A stretch of DNA of 52,091 bases. Source: Muribaculaceae bacterium (lineage in GTDB: Bacteria; Bacteroidota; Bacteroidia; Bacteroidales; Muribaculaceae). Both the position numbers and the translations under genes were made by a program. The DNA is taken from assembly GCA_017629835.1 (NCBI GenBank), contig JAGBWK010000023.1, positions 1-52,091 on the forward strand, written 5' to 3'. Positions 1 through 7,538 of this stretch are shown here, piece by piece. Each line of letters opens with the position of its first letter. Positions within the stretch are counted from its first letter, which is position 1. The notes under the pieces were generated by a model. The model searched no databases. It worked only from the letters and a program-made list of their open reading frames with translations, and had not been told where the DNA came from.

Positions 1-1062
1 ATGCTTGTTGCTGCTGGCAACTCTTGGGCTGCTGCAAGTTTCAACGTAACAGCTATCGAAGGTCAGGATGCTCCTGCATTCCTCATCGTGCCTAACCAGA
101 TTCCTACTCAGATGACTTCTTACTCTTACACTATCCCCGAAGGTTACTTCATCATCGACGGTGTTAAGAGTGCCGCTGTTTCTGGCTCATTCTCAATCCA
201 GCGCGAAGTTGTCATCACTGAGGACGACATCTACTTCATCCCCGAATCTGACGTTGTTGCATTGGTCAACTTCTATGGCGTAACAGTTTCATTCGGCGTG
301 CCCTATCAAAGCGACTACACCGTTCGCGGTAAGTCAGTTGAAAGCATCAAGGTGACTATGGACGAACAGGAACTCGTTTATGGCACCGACTGGACTGCTG
401 AATACAATGGTAGCATGTTCATCGCTGCTGTATCTCAGGCATTCAAAGAAACTATGACCGATTGCACTTTCTCAATCGACATACCTGCAGGTGCTCTCTC
501 TATCAATGGCACTGACAACCCTGCAATCTCTCACAGCTGGGAAGTTGTTGCTAACCGCACTTACGAATACGCTCTTGGTGCTACTGCCGACGGCGAATTT
601 GGCAACTTCCAGCCAGCCGACGTTGCTGAACTTGCTAAGATTTACATCAAGTTCATCGGTTCTAAGGAAATTGAAGTGTTCAACCGCAACTTTATCAGCC
701 TCCGCGATGGTAACTACCAATACAATGTAATTCCTCAAGTTAACATCATCGAGCCTACTGAAGAAGGTGCTGAACCAGTTGCTGAACTCGTATTCAATCC
801 AGCTCCTAAAGCTGCTGGTTCTTACACTCTTACACTCAATGCTTGTGCATTCGTTATCGACGGCGCATTTGATTCACCAAGCGTAAGAGAAAAATTCCAG
901 ATTGTAAGCTCTGAAATCAATGTTGAAGCTGACGCTAACAACAAGATTACAGTTGTTTCAATCGACGGTCGTGTACTCCTCCGCGATGCAGAACCTGCTG
1001 AAGCAGAAACACTTGCTCCCGGTCTCTACATCATCAACGGCAGCAAACGCGCCATTAAATAA
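1..1062 (+). CDS. Secreted protein with C-terminal sorting-like tail (5' end probably cut)
   Basis: The reading frame is open from the first base to a TAA at 1060-1062. It begins with an ATG at base 1, but no signal peptide follows, so the true start probably lies upstream of the window. The visible 353 residues are rich in beta-prone, Ser/Thr/Asn-containing sequence, as in surface or extracellular proteins. The last 40 residues end in LAPGLYIINGSKRAIK, preceded by a VVSIDGR element. This resembles the short C-terminal domains on secreted proteins of Prevotella and Muribaculaceae, and two other proteins in this window (2597-3937 and 46286-50302) end the same way. I recognise no enzymatic domain. 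A terminator hairpin follows at 1129-1159. Function unknown; an exported, surface-associated role is inferred. Confidence 0.75.
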   Translation: MLVAAGNSWAAASFNVTAIEGQDAPAFLIVPNQIPTQMTSYSYTIPEGYFIIDGVKSAAVSGSFSIQREVVITEDDIYFIPESDVVALVNFYGVTVSFGVPYQSDYTVRGKSVESIKVTMDEQELVYGTDWTAEYNGSMFIAAVSQAFKETMTDCTFSIDIPAGALSINGTDNPAISHSWEVVANRTYEYALGATADGEFGNFQPADVAELAKIYIKFIGSKEIEVFNRNFISLRDGNYQYNVIPQVNIIEPTEEGAEPVAELVFNPAPKAAGSYTLTLNACAFVIDGAFDSPSVREKFQIVSSEINVEADANNKITVVSIDGRVLLRDAEPAEAETLAPGLYIINGSKRAIK

Positions 1063-1080
1063 ACACCTGTCGTAACATCC

Positions 1081-1117
1081 CATTGTTGGCAAAAGCCATC
1101 GTCTTTAACCAACAATG
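1081..1117 (+). terminator. Stem-loop downstream of the first gene
   Basis: CATTGTTGG (1081-1089) pairs perfectly with CCAACAATG (1109-1117) across a 19-nt loop. It lies between the stop codon at 1062 and the stronger terminator hairpin at 1129, and may act with it or protect the mRNA 3' end. It has no T tract of its own. Confidence 0.4.
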
Positions 1118-1128
1118 TCAACCAACTC

Positions 1129-1159
1129 TTAGGGGTCGCACTCGCGACCCCTAACTTTT
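1129..1159 (+). terminator. Rho-independent terminator
   Basis: A perfect 11-bp stem, TTAGGGGTCGC (1129-1139) with GCGACCCCTAA (1144-1154), encloses the loop ACTC and is followed by CTTTTC. It ends the transcript of the first gene and separates it from the MFS gene. Confidence 0.8.
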
Positions 1160-1224
1160 CCATAGCCCCGTCCTATTGCTATAAATTTCGGGAGTGGGGC
1201 GATTCGATTTTCGGTAAAAATGCG

Positions 1225-1232
1225 TAATTTTG
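1225..1232 (+). promoter_or_regulatory. Bacteroidetes -7 promoter element of the MFS gene
   Basis: TAATTTTG matches the Bacteroidetes -7 consensus TAnnTTTG. It ends only 8 nt before the ATG at 1241, so the expected transcription start is within a few bases of the start codon and the mRNA would be nearly leaderless. It also argues against translation starting at the in-frame ATG at 1220, which lies upstream of the -7 box. No clear -33 TTG is seen. Confidence 0.55.
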
Positions 1233-1240
1233 CAGTCGAA

Positions 1241-2437
1241 ATGAACAATGCAATTCAACAGCCTCGCGAACGCCTTTGGAATAGAAACTACCTAAGCGTG
1301 TGGATAGCTAATTTCATGCTGTTCTTCTCGTTTATGCTTCTGACGCCGTTGCTTCCGCTATATCTCAGCGAAACTTTCGCCGCCGACAAGCAAGCTATCG
1401 GCATAGTTTTGTCGGGTTATATCCTTACCACGCTGTTGATACGCCCTTTCAGTGGCTACATCGTCGATTCGTTTCCGCGTAAGGCTGTGTTGCTAATCAC
1501 TTTCTTCATTTTTGCAGCATTCTTTGCCGGCTACCTTGTAGCAGGCACGCTCACGCTGTTCACCATTGTCCGTACTCTCCATGGCTTCCCATTTGGTGCT
1601 GTCACTGTAGCAAACTCCACTGTGGCTATCGACGTGTTGCCATCCTCGCGTCGTACAGAAGGGATTGGCTACTATGGACTTAGCAACAACATCGCGACGG
1701 CAATCGGTCCGACCATTGCGCTATGGATTTTTGCCGTGTCAGGCAGTTTCGACCTGCTGTTCTGGCTCTCGTTGATCGTTGCGTTAGCAGGATTTTGGAT
1801 TAACTCTACGGTGCAACTCCCCAAGCGTGAGGTGGTCAAAGGACGTCCGCCAATGTCGCTCGACCGCTTTATCCTGCTCAAAGGGTGGAGCCAAAGCCTT
1901 TGTATGATATGCTATGCTGCATCGCATGGCGTGATTGCAACCTACGTTGCAATCTACGGCAAAGAGCAACTCGGCATCACTGGTGGCACAGGACTCTTTT
2001 TCATGCTTTTGGCTGGAGGTCTTATCCTCTCGCGACTCACTGGTAGCCGCTCGCTCCGCAAAGGTCGCATTGTGGAAAATGCCGTAGTTGGCGTCTGCAT
2101 CTCGCTCTTTGGCTACTTGCTCTTCGCAGCTGTTCAAAATATGTTTGCATTCTATGCCTCAGCCCTAATCATCGGTTTGGGCAACGGATATATGTTCCCG
2201 GCATTCCAAAATATGTTTATCAACCTTGCCGACAACGACCGTCGTGGCACAGCCAACTCCACGCTCCTCGTATCGTGGGATATAGGTATCGGTATTGGCA
2301 CACTCGTTGGCGGCTCTTTGGTTGAGCATTTCGACTATTCAACAGCATTCTGGTGGGCATGGATTGTCAACCTCATTGGTGTTGGTCTTTTCGTCGCATA
2401 TTCACGTCGCCATTACCTTCGCAACCGACTGCGATAG
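1241..2437 (+). CDS. Major facilitator superfamily transporter
   Basis: A hydrophobic polytopic protein of 398 residues, the usual MFS length, with about 12 predicted membrane segments. The first follows a short Arg-rich N-terminus. After TM2 there is an IRPFSGYIVDSFPRK stretch, which fits the MFS loop 2-3 signature (G-x-x-x-D-R/K-x-G-R-R/K-like). The middle has the usual polar linker (around KREVVKGRPPMSLDRF) before the second six-helix bundle. The substrate cannot be read from the sequence; close relatives are annotated as drug or sugar-type exporters, so efflux is only a guess. The ATG at 1241 is preferred over 1220 because a -7 promoter box lies between them. The gene is monocistronic, with a terminator before it and a new promoter at 2514 after it. 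Confidence 0.85.
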   Translation: MNNAIQQPRERLWNRNYLSVWIANFMLFFSFMLLTPLLPLYLSETFAADKQAIGIVLSGYILTTLLIRPFSGYIVDSFPRKAVLLITFFIFAAFFAGYLVAGTLTLFTIVRTLHGFPFGAVTVANSTVAIDVLPSSRRTEGIGYYGLSNNIATAIGPTIALWIFAVSGSFDLLFWLSLIVALAGFWINSTVQLPKREVVKGRPPMSLDRFILLKGWSQSLCMICYAASHGVIATYVAIYGKEQLGITGGTGLFFMLLAGGLILSRLTGSRSLRKGRIVENAVVGVCISLFGYLLFAAVQNMFAFYASALIIGLGNGYMFPAFQNMFINLADNDRRGTANSTLLVSWDIGIGIGTLVGGSLVEHFDYSTAFWWAWIVNLIGVGLFVAYSRRHYLRNRLR

Positions 2438-2490
2438 GCTCAGTTTCAGTCTCTTGCAATGCTTTGGCATAGGAGAACGTGCAACTAATA

Positions 2491-2521
2491 TTGTATATAA
2501 TTCAGAAATAGATTAACTTTG
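2491..2521 (+). promoter_or_regulatory. Promoter (-33 TTG, -7 TAACTTTG)
   Basis: A TTG at 2491-2493 and TAACTTTG at 2514-2521, 20 nt apart, give a textbook Bacteroidetes primary-sigma promoter. Transcription would start near 2527, leaving a leader of about 70 nt before the ATG at 2597. Confidence 0.7.
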
Positions 2522-2596
2522 CGTCCGCAATAAACAACGAACTTGATTCATGTTATTCAAAAACACTCCACATCTCCCTTTTTTAATTCAAGATTT

Positions 2597-3937
2597 ATGA
2601 ACAAGAAATTAAACAACTCCTTTATACGCAGAATCTTTGCCATTATCTTCTTGGCAGCAATGGCAACCTCAGCTATTGATGCTGCCGTTTGTACGGTCAC
2701 TATTAAATGCAACGACCCAAATAACGTAGATTGGAATAACTTCTATTATAGAACTGCAGTTCCATCGGCAGAATCACTTTCCTTCTCATCCACTTGGACT
2801 CTCGGCGACGACGGCTACTACACAAACGTGGTCAAGGGTACTGCCACTGTAGTAGGAGCTAAGATGTTTGTGTATTTTACACCTAATGATGGCTATTTTA
2901 TGACATCATGCAGTGGTGATTATACTGCAAATCCAGCAGTGCCAGTGAGCGGAGAAATTCGTGCACTCGACGGCGTGGCAGCAGAGAAAAATGCTGGTTT
3001 TACAAATATTAGCTATTCTCTCACCGTCAATGTATATCCACGTCAAACGGTCACTACCAACAAGACTGTTAACCTCAATTTCGTTTCCGAATCCGCTGAC
3101 GCAAACATCGTGTGGAACGCCGACGGCACCGACCGCAACATCGACCTCGCAGTAGGCTCCGACTCATATACTACAACTTACAGCGAAGTAAAAATTGGTC
3201 CTAACTACGTTGAATCCTCTACTGGCTACCTCCACTTTTCGAACGCAATCTCATTGTCGCTTCCCGATGCATATACAGCCAAGTGGCGCTTGAAGAGGTC
3301 TGATTCATCAATATTCGCCTCAGGCGACTTCGTTGGCGACGGACTTATGCACCAACTCACAAGCTGGAACACTGCTTCAGCCGACCTCAATAATGCTACA
3401 TTCGAGGTTTACGAAGTAGTAAAGAATCAGCGTGTAGCGTTTAACATCAGCAATATGACAATCCACCCCGAAATCGTAGCAGATGATAACGTTGTTATCA
3501 ATCCACGAAACTATGAAGCAGAGTGGCACAATGGCGAAAGCTATATCGAAAAGTTGCTCGTTCCCGGCACTCAAGTCGTAATCCGTCCATATATCTACAC
3601 CGCACCTAATGGCGACCTGATGACCAGCAAGATTGAGAGCATCGACGTGCAATACACCGCTGCTGCAACAGCTAAAAAACGTGCGGCTGGAGCAACAAAA
3701 CTCTATCCCGAAAGCGACGGTAGCATTATGCTCTTAATTGACAGTAATGCTATAATCGTAGTCAACGGCAAACCCGACGAGCCAACCACAGGCGTTGAAG
3801 ATGTAGTGGTCGACAGCGCTGCCAATAGCGAACGCCGAGTTTACGACCTTCGTGGCAATCTTGTGGGCACAAATGGTGTCAACGACAAACTTCCTTCGGG
3901 CATCTACATTGTAGGTGGTCGCAAAGTCAAGATTTAA
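2597..3937 (+). CDS. Secreted protein of unknown function with C-terminal sorting-like tail
   Basis: 446 residues from the ATG at 2597. A Sec signal peptide is clear: MNKKLNN start, hydrophobic core IFAIIFLAAMA, likely cleavage around AIDAA. An in-frame TTG at 2543 would only add 18 residues in front of this signal peptide, so it is rejected. The mature part is Ser/Thr/Asp-rich and beta-prone with no recognised catalytic motif. The C-terminus has a VYDLRGNLVG element and ends in LPSGIYIVGGRKVKI, matching the tails of the proteins at 1-1062 and 46286-50302. It has its own promoter (2491-2521) and is followed by a hairpin terminator at 3985. It is probably exported and surface-attached or released (inference). 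Confidence 0.8.
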   Translation: MNKKLNNSFIRRIFAIIFLAAMATSAIDAAVCTVTIKCNDPNNVDWNNFYYRTAVPSAESLSFSSTWTLGDDGYYTNVVKGTATVVGAKMFVYFTPNDGYFMTSCSGDYTANPAVPVSGEIRALDGVAAEKNAGFTNISYSLTVNVYPRQTVTTNKTVNLNFVSESADANIVWNADGTDRNIDLAVGSDSYTTTYSEVKIGPNYVESSTGYLHFSNAISLSLPDAYTAKWRLKRSDSSIFASGDFVGDGLMHQLTSWNTASADLNNATFEVYEVVKNQRVAFNISNMTIHPEIVADDNVVINPRNYEAEWHNGESYIEKLLVPGTQVVIRPYIYTAPNGDLMTSKIESIDVQYTAAATAKKRAAGATKLYPESDGSIMLLIDSNAIIVVNGKPDEPTTGVEDVVVDSAANSERRVYDLRGNLVGTNGVNDKLPSGIYIVGGRKVKI

Positions 3938-3984
3938 TAAGCCGCCTAATCAGTTTGGTCGAGAGCAAAAGCCAGTCGCCACTG

Positions 3985-4014
3985 ATTTTTACGCTGTCGT
4001 AAAAATATTCTTTT
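3985..4014 (+). terminator. Rho-independent terminator
   Basis: A perfect 9-bp stem, ATTTTTACG (3985-3993) with CGTAAAAAT (3998-4006), has loop CTGT and is followed by ATTCTTTT. The stem is AU-rich, but its place directly after the secreted-protein gene and its T-rich trailer support termination. Confidence 0.65.
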
Positions 4015-4030
4015 AAAAAAATTAGCCACT

Positions 4031-4076
4031 CCGGTTGATTATGCAAAATAATTGCTAATTTTGCGTAATTAACCGG
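4031..4076 (+). promoter_or_regulatory. 19-bp palindrome covering the relA/spoT promoter
   Basis: The left arm 4031-4049 (CCGGTTGATTATGCAAAAT) and right arm 4058-4076 (ATTTTGCGTAATTAACCGG) are inverted repeats with 17 of 19 matches; the two mismatches would be G-U pairs in RNA. The 8-nt centre and right arm contain the -7 box TAATTTTG (4056-4063), and a possible -33 TTG (4035-4037) lies in the left arm 18 nt upstream. The dyad therefore spans the whole core promoter. It could be an operator for a dimeric regulator, or a terminator-like structure for upstream transcription. Confidence 0.6.
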
Positions 4077-4135
4077 ATTGCATTTTTAGAGCAGTTCAAT
4101 TCATTGAGCATAACAATAAATAACTCGCCTTGAGT

Positions 4136-6388
4136 ATGAGTAAGGACAATTTCACTACGGCCGAAGAGGATAAAATGATTGAAGAGGCGTTTGCCGACGT
4201 GCTAAACGGCTACATCAATAGCAATCACCGTAAAAAGGTTGAAATAATCGACCGCGCCTTTAAGTTTGCCAAAGAGGCTCACAAAGGTGTACGCCGTCGT
4301 TCGGGCGAGCCTTACATTATACACCCGATTGCTGTGGCTCGCATTGCAAGCCAGGAAATCGGTCTTGGCTCCACATCTATATGCGCCGCATTGCTTCACG
4401 ATGTGGTTGAGGATACCGACTACACGGTTGAGGATATTGAGCAGCATCTCGGCAAGAAGATAGCACAGATAGTTGAGGGCCTCACTAAAATCTCTGGTGG
4501 TATCTTCGGACCTCGTGCTTCATCGCAAGCCGAAAACTTCCGCAAGCTGCTTCTTACCATGTCGGAAGATATTCGCGTGGTGCTAATCAAAATGGCCGAC
4601 CGCTTGCACAATATGCGCACACTCGGCTCAATGGCGCCAAACAAACAGTATAAAATCGCTGGCGAAACCCTCTATATCTACGCTCCGTTGGCGCATCGCC
4701 TTGGCTTGTATGCTATCAAAACCGAGCTTGAGGACCTCGCATTCAAATATGAGCACCTCGAAGCTTACAACAAGATTTCATCGCAGATTGCAGCTTCCGA
4801 ACAGAGTCGCGAACAAGCGTTCGAACATTTCTCTGCCCCCATTCGTGCGAAACTCGACGAAATGGGTCTGAAATACACGATGAAAGCTCGTGTGAAGTCG
4901 GTCTACTCCATTTGGAACAAAATGGAGACAAAGCATATCCCATTCGAAGAGGTCTACGACCTGTATGCCGTGCGCATCATCTTCGAATGTGACGACCCGA
5001 CGGTTGAAAAGTCAATCTGTTGGCAAATCTATGGCGCAATCAACGACCTCTACAAGTTCCACCCCGACCGCACACGCAACTGGATTGGCAACCCCAAAGC
5101 AAACGGCTACCAAGCGTTGCACCTGACGGCTATGGGTCCCGACGGCAATTGGGTGGAGGTGCAGATTCGTTCGCAACAAATGGACGAAATCGCCGAAAAA
5201 GGCTTTGCTGCTCACTGGAAATACAAAATAGGGGAGGGCGACGAAGAGAGCGAACTGAACGTGTGGCTTCGTACTATCAAGGATATTCTCGACAATCCCG
5301 AGCCAAACGCAATCGACTTCCTCGACACGCTCAAACTCAACCTTTTCGCTTCCGAAATCGTGGTGTTCACCCCCAAAGGGGAGCTCGTCACTCTACCTAA
5401 CAATGCCACAGTGCTCGACCTCGCGTTTGCGCTCCACTCGCAGATTGGTTGCCAGTGTATCGCCGGCAAGGTCAATCATCGTCTGGTGCCACTGAGCGAA
5501 CGCCTCAAGAGTGGCGACCAAGTGGAGGTACTTACATCCAAATCGCAAACTCCTAAGCCAGAGTGGGCTGAGTTTCTTGTTACAGCAAGAGCCAAAACCC
5601 ACCTGCGTAAAGCCCTTAGCCGCCTGCAGCAACCCGATATCAACAAGGGTAAAAAGCTCTTCGAAGAATTCCTTGCAGCAAACGAAATCACCGACAGCAA
5701 CCAAATCATCACCAAGTTGCAAGGCCAGTTCAAGGTCAACAATCGCGAAGAACTCTATCTCCAGCTTGGACGCGAGGAGATTGTGCTCGACGATGCCGTA
5801 GCTAAAATGCTCAAACGTCAGTCGGGCAAAGACCCCAACTCCAGCATGTTGCGTAAGATATTCCGCATCCCATTCAAGGATCGCAACAAGGACGCCAACG
5901 AGCCTGCTGAAGAGGTCGACCCAATCAAACTCATCAACACCAAGGAGGTCTATTCGCTACATTACGACGAAAGCGGCTCCAACTTCAAATTTGCCGACTG
6001 TTGTACGCCGATTCCGGGCGACAATGTACTTGGATTCATCGATGATGATGGCCAAGTTGTAGTCCATTCAATCGACTGCCCTCGCGCGCTTGCCCTCAAA
6101 GCAAGTTTCGGCTCTCGACTCCTTTCAACTCGTTGGGAAATGACCGCTGGGCAATTCCTCGCACGTGTCCTTATTGAGGGTATCGACCGCTTTGGTATCC
6201 TTCAGGAGATTATACGCACCATTTCTACGAATATGTCGCTCAACATACGCCGCTTGAACATCAATGCCAACGACGAAGTGTTTAAGTGTGAGCTCAACGT
6301 GCTTGTCGACGACTCCAAAGTAGTCAACGACCTCTGCTCACAAATCAAGCGCATCAACGGCGTCCAGCGCGCCGTCCGCCTCCGCTAA
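4136..6388 (+). CDS. Bifunctional (p)ppGpp synthetase/hydrolase (RelA/SpoT family)
   Basis: A 750-residue long-form RSH enzyme that makes and degrades the stringent-response alarmone (p)ppGpp in the cytoplasm. Domain order: N-terminal HD hydrolase (about 25-180, with EPYIIHP, ALLHDVVEDT and KMADRLHNMRT motifs); nucleotidyltransferase-like synthetase (about 220-370, with YDLYAVRII and NPKANGYQALH); TGS (about 400-465, FTPKGELVTLPNNATVLDLAFALH); a zinc-finger-like CC segment near ADCCTPIPGD; and a C-terminal ACT domain (about 675-750). In the synthetase loop, where bifunctional enzymes usually have R-x-K-D, the sequence reads R312-T-R-N315, so Lys is Arg and Asp is Asn. The hydrolase motifs look intact. 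The ATG at 4136 is chosen over the TTG at 4130. It is monocistronic, with its promoter inside a palindrome and a hairpin after the stop. Confidence 0.95.
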   Translation: MSKDNFTTAEEDKMIEEAFADVLNGYINSNHRKKVEIIDRAFKFAKEAHKGVRRRSGEPYIIHPIAVARIASQEIGLGSTSICAALLHDVVEDTDYTVEDIEQHLGKKIAQIVEGLTKISGGIFGPRASSQAENFRKLLLTMSEDIRVVLIKMADRLHNMRTLGSMAPNKQYKIAGETLYIYAPLAHRLGLYAIKTELEDLAFKYEHLEAYNKISSQIAASEQSREQAFEHFSAPIRAKLDEMGLKYTMKARVKSVYSIWNKMETKHIPFEEVYDLYAVRIIFECDDPTVEKSICWQIYGAINDLYKFHPDRTRNWIGNPKANGYQALHLTAMGPDGNWVEVQIRSQQMDEIAEKGFAAHWKYKIGEGDEESELNVWLRTIKDILDNPEPNAIDFLDTLKLNLFASEIVVFTPKGELVTLPNNATVLDLAFALHSQIGCQCIAGKVNHRLVPLSERLKSGDQVEVLTSKSQTPKPEWAEFLVTARAKTHLRKALSRLQQPDINKGKKLFEEFLAANEITDSNQIITKLQGQFKVNNREELYLQLGREEIVLDDAVAKMLKRQSGKDPNSSMLRKIFRIPFKDRNKDANEPAEEVDPIKLINTKEVYSLHYDESGSNFKFADCCTPIPGDNVLGFIDDDGQVVVHSIDCPRALALKASFGSRLLSTRWEMTAGQFLARVLIEGIDRFGILQEIIRTISTNMSLNIRRLNINANDEVFKCELNVLVDDSKVVNDLCSQIKRINGVQRAVRLR

Positions 6389-6433
6389 TCCCCCACACCC
6401 TTTTCTAAGCAATTAAAAAAACAATCGCTATAA

Positions 6434-6471
6434 AAACCGGAATCGGACTTTGAGGGTCGCGATTCCGGTTT
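6434..6471. terminator. Bidirectional terminator hairpin between convergent genes
   Basis: A perfect 12-bp stem, AAACCGGAATCG (6434-6445) with CGATTCCGGTTT (6460-6471), has a 14-nt loop and lies between the RelA/SpoT stop (6388) and the stop of the minus-strand lipoprotein (6593). The flanks are A-rich on the left and T-starting on the right, so it could stop transcription from either side. The rest of the gap holds short repeats of the form AATCAGnnTGA at about 6497, 6509 and 6536, with no clear role. Confidence 0.65.
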
Positions 6472-6592
6472 AGTCGTATAATCAAGTTGATTGATAATCA
6501 GCGGAATACAATCAGATTGAACCGCCGTGTATATAATCAGACTGATATATGAGGGGGGATAAAATCCGATTGAGATGCGGTGGGGGAGTGGT

Positions 6593-7453
6593 TTATTTGT
6601 TGTCGTTTTCCGTGCCTAAGTTGAACTCGATAGTGGCTGAGCCGTTGAACAATAGCTCGCCAGATTGGAACGACACGTTTATCGAGGGCGTGTAGCTGAT
6701 GTTGATGCGGAGGTCGTCGGCAGGGACGTCGATAGGCTTATCCCCAATGTTGACTGGAGTGATAGTCTTGTCGAGCACAACGTTGATGCCGTAGTCGGAG
6801 ATGCTAAATGGCAAATTCTTAAAGGTCATTTCGTTGTAAAGTATGCTGTTGACATTCAAGTTGTAGATAGTGAAATCTACGCTGTTCTTTTCGAAATTGA
6901 GTGTGTAAGCATACGATATCTTGTTCTGCTCTTCGACTTTCTGACCAGCGGTGTTGGTGATTAGCATTGGTCCGTCCATAAGTGATTTTTGGGTGATTGC
7001 GCGAACACGATATTTGCCGTTAATCACATAGCTGATGTCGTAGTAAGATGTTGTGCCTGAACCGTAGCCGATTGTGCGGTCGTAGGAGATACATTTGAAT
7101 TCGGTGATTACCAAGTCCTTATATTCAGCGCGAGGCACGTCGATTACTATGCCAAAATATTTGTTTTGAGCATATTTCACGTTTTCAATCACGAATTCTA
7201 TGGGGTCTTTGTCGGCAGCTAAGCGAACATCGCTTACGTTAACGGTACAAATGCCTGCAGTGAGGTCATATTTCCACACATAGTTGGCTCCATTGAACAT
7301 GTCGGCAGTAGCGTTGTCGGAATTTGTCACATAGCTGTAGTTGCGAGTCGATGCGTAGCCGTATTGTATGGTGTTTGTAGGAGGCTCTGTTCCCCAGCAT
7401 GAAGTCAGCAGAAGTGCGACTAACGAAAGAAGCGTGGTTTTGAAGAGTTTCAT
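6593..7453 (-). CDS. Lipoprotein of unknown function downstream of a TonB receptor
   Basis: 286 residues from the ATG at 7453. It has a lipoprotein signal peptide with lipobox LLTSC; the acylated cysteine is residue 19. An in-frame start 15 nt upstream only adds MTTTI and is less likely. The mature part is beta-rich with many Tyr and Asn residues and no motif I recognise. It lies 85 bp downstream of the TonB-dependent receptor on the same strand, so the two are probably co-transcribed. The lipoprotein may work at the outer membrane with that receptor, for example in ligand capture, but this is inference from position. It is not a SusD homologue by length or by any motif I can see. Confidence 0.7.
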   Translation of the reverse strand: MKLFKTTLLSLVALLLTSCWGTEPPTNTIQYGYASTRNYSYVTNSDNATADMFNGANYVWKYDLTAGICTVNVSDVRLAADKDPIEFVIENVKYAQNKYFGIVIDVPRAEYKDLVITEFKCISYDRTIGYGSGTTSYYDISYVINGKYRVRAITQKSLMDGPMLITNTAGQKVEEQNKISYAYTLNFEKNSVDFTIYNLNVNSILYNEMTFKNLPFSISDYGINVVLDKTITPVNIGDKPIDVPADDLRINISYTPSINVSFQSGELLFNGSATIEFNLGTENDNK

Positions 7454-7538
7454 AATGGTTGTAGTCAATTAGTTTTTATGATTTTGGCTGTAAAGCCACG
7501 GTGAAAGTTTTTTCTATAAAACGGAGTGTGGGGGTTGA

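Noticed and set aside
1220..1240. Start of the MFS gene at the ATG at 1220.
   Set aside because: A -7 promoter box lies between 1220 and the next ATG at 1241, so 1220 would probably not be in the mRNA.
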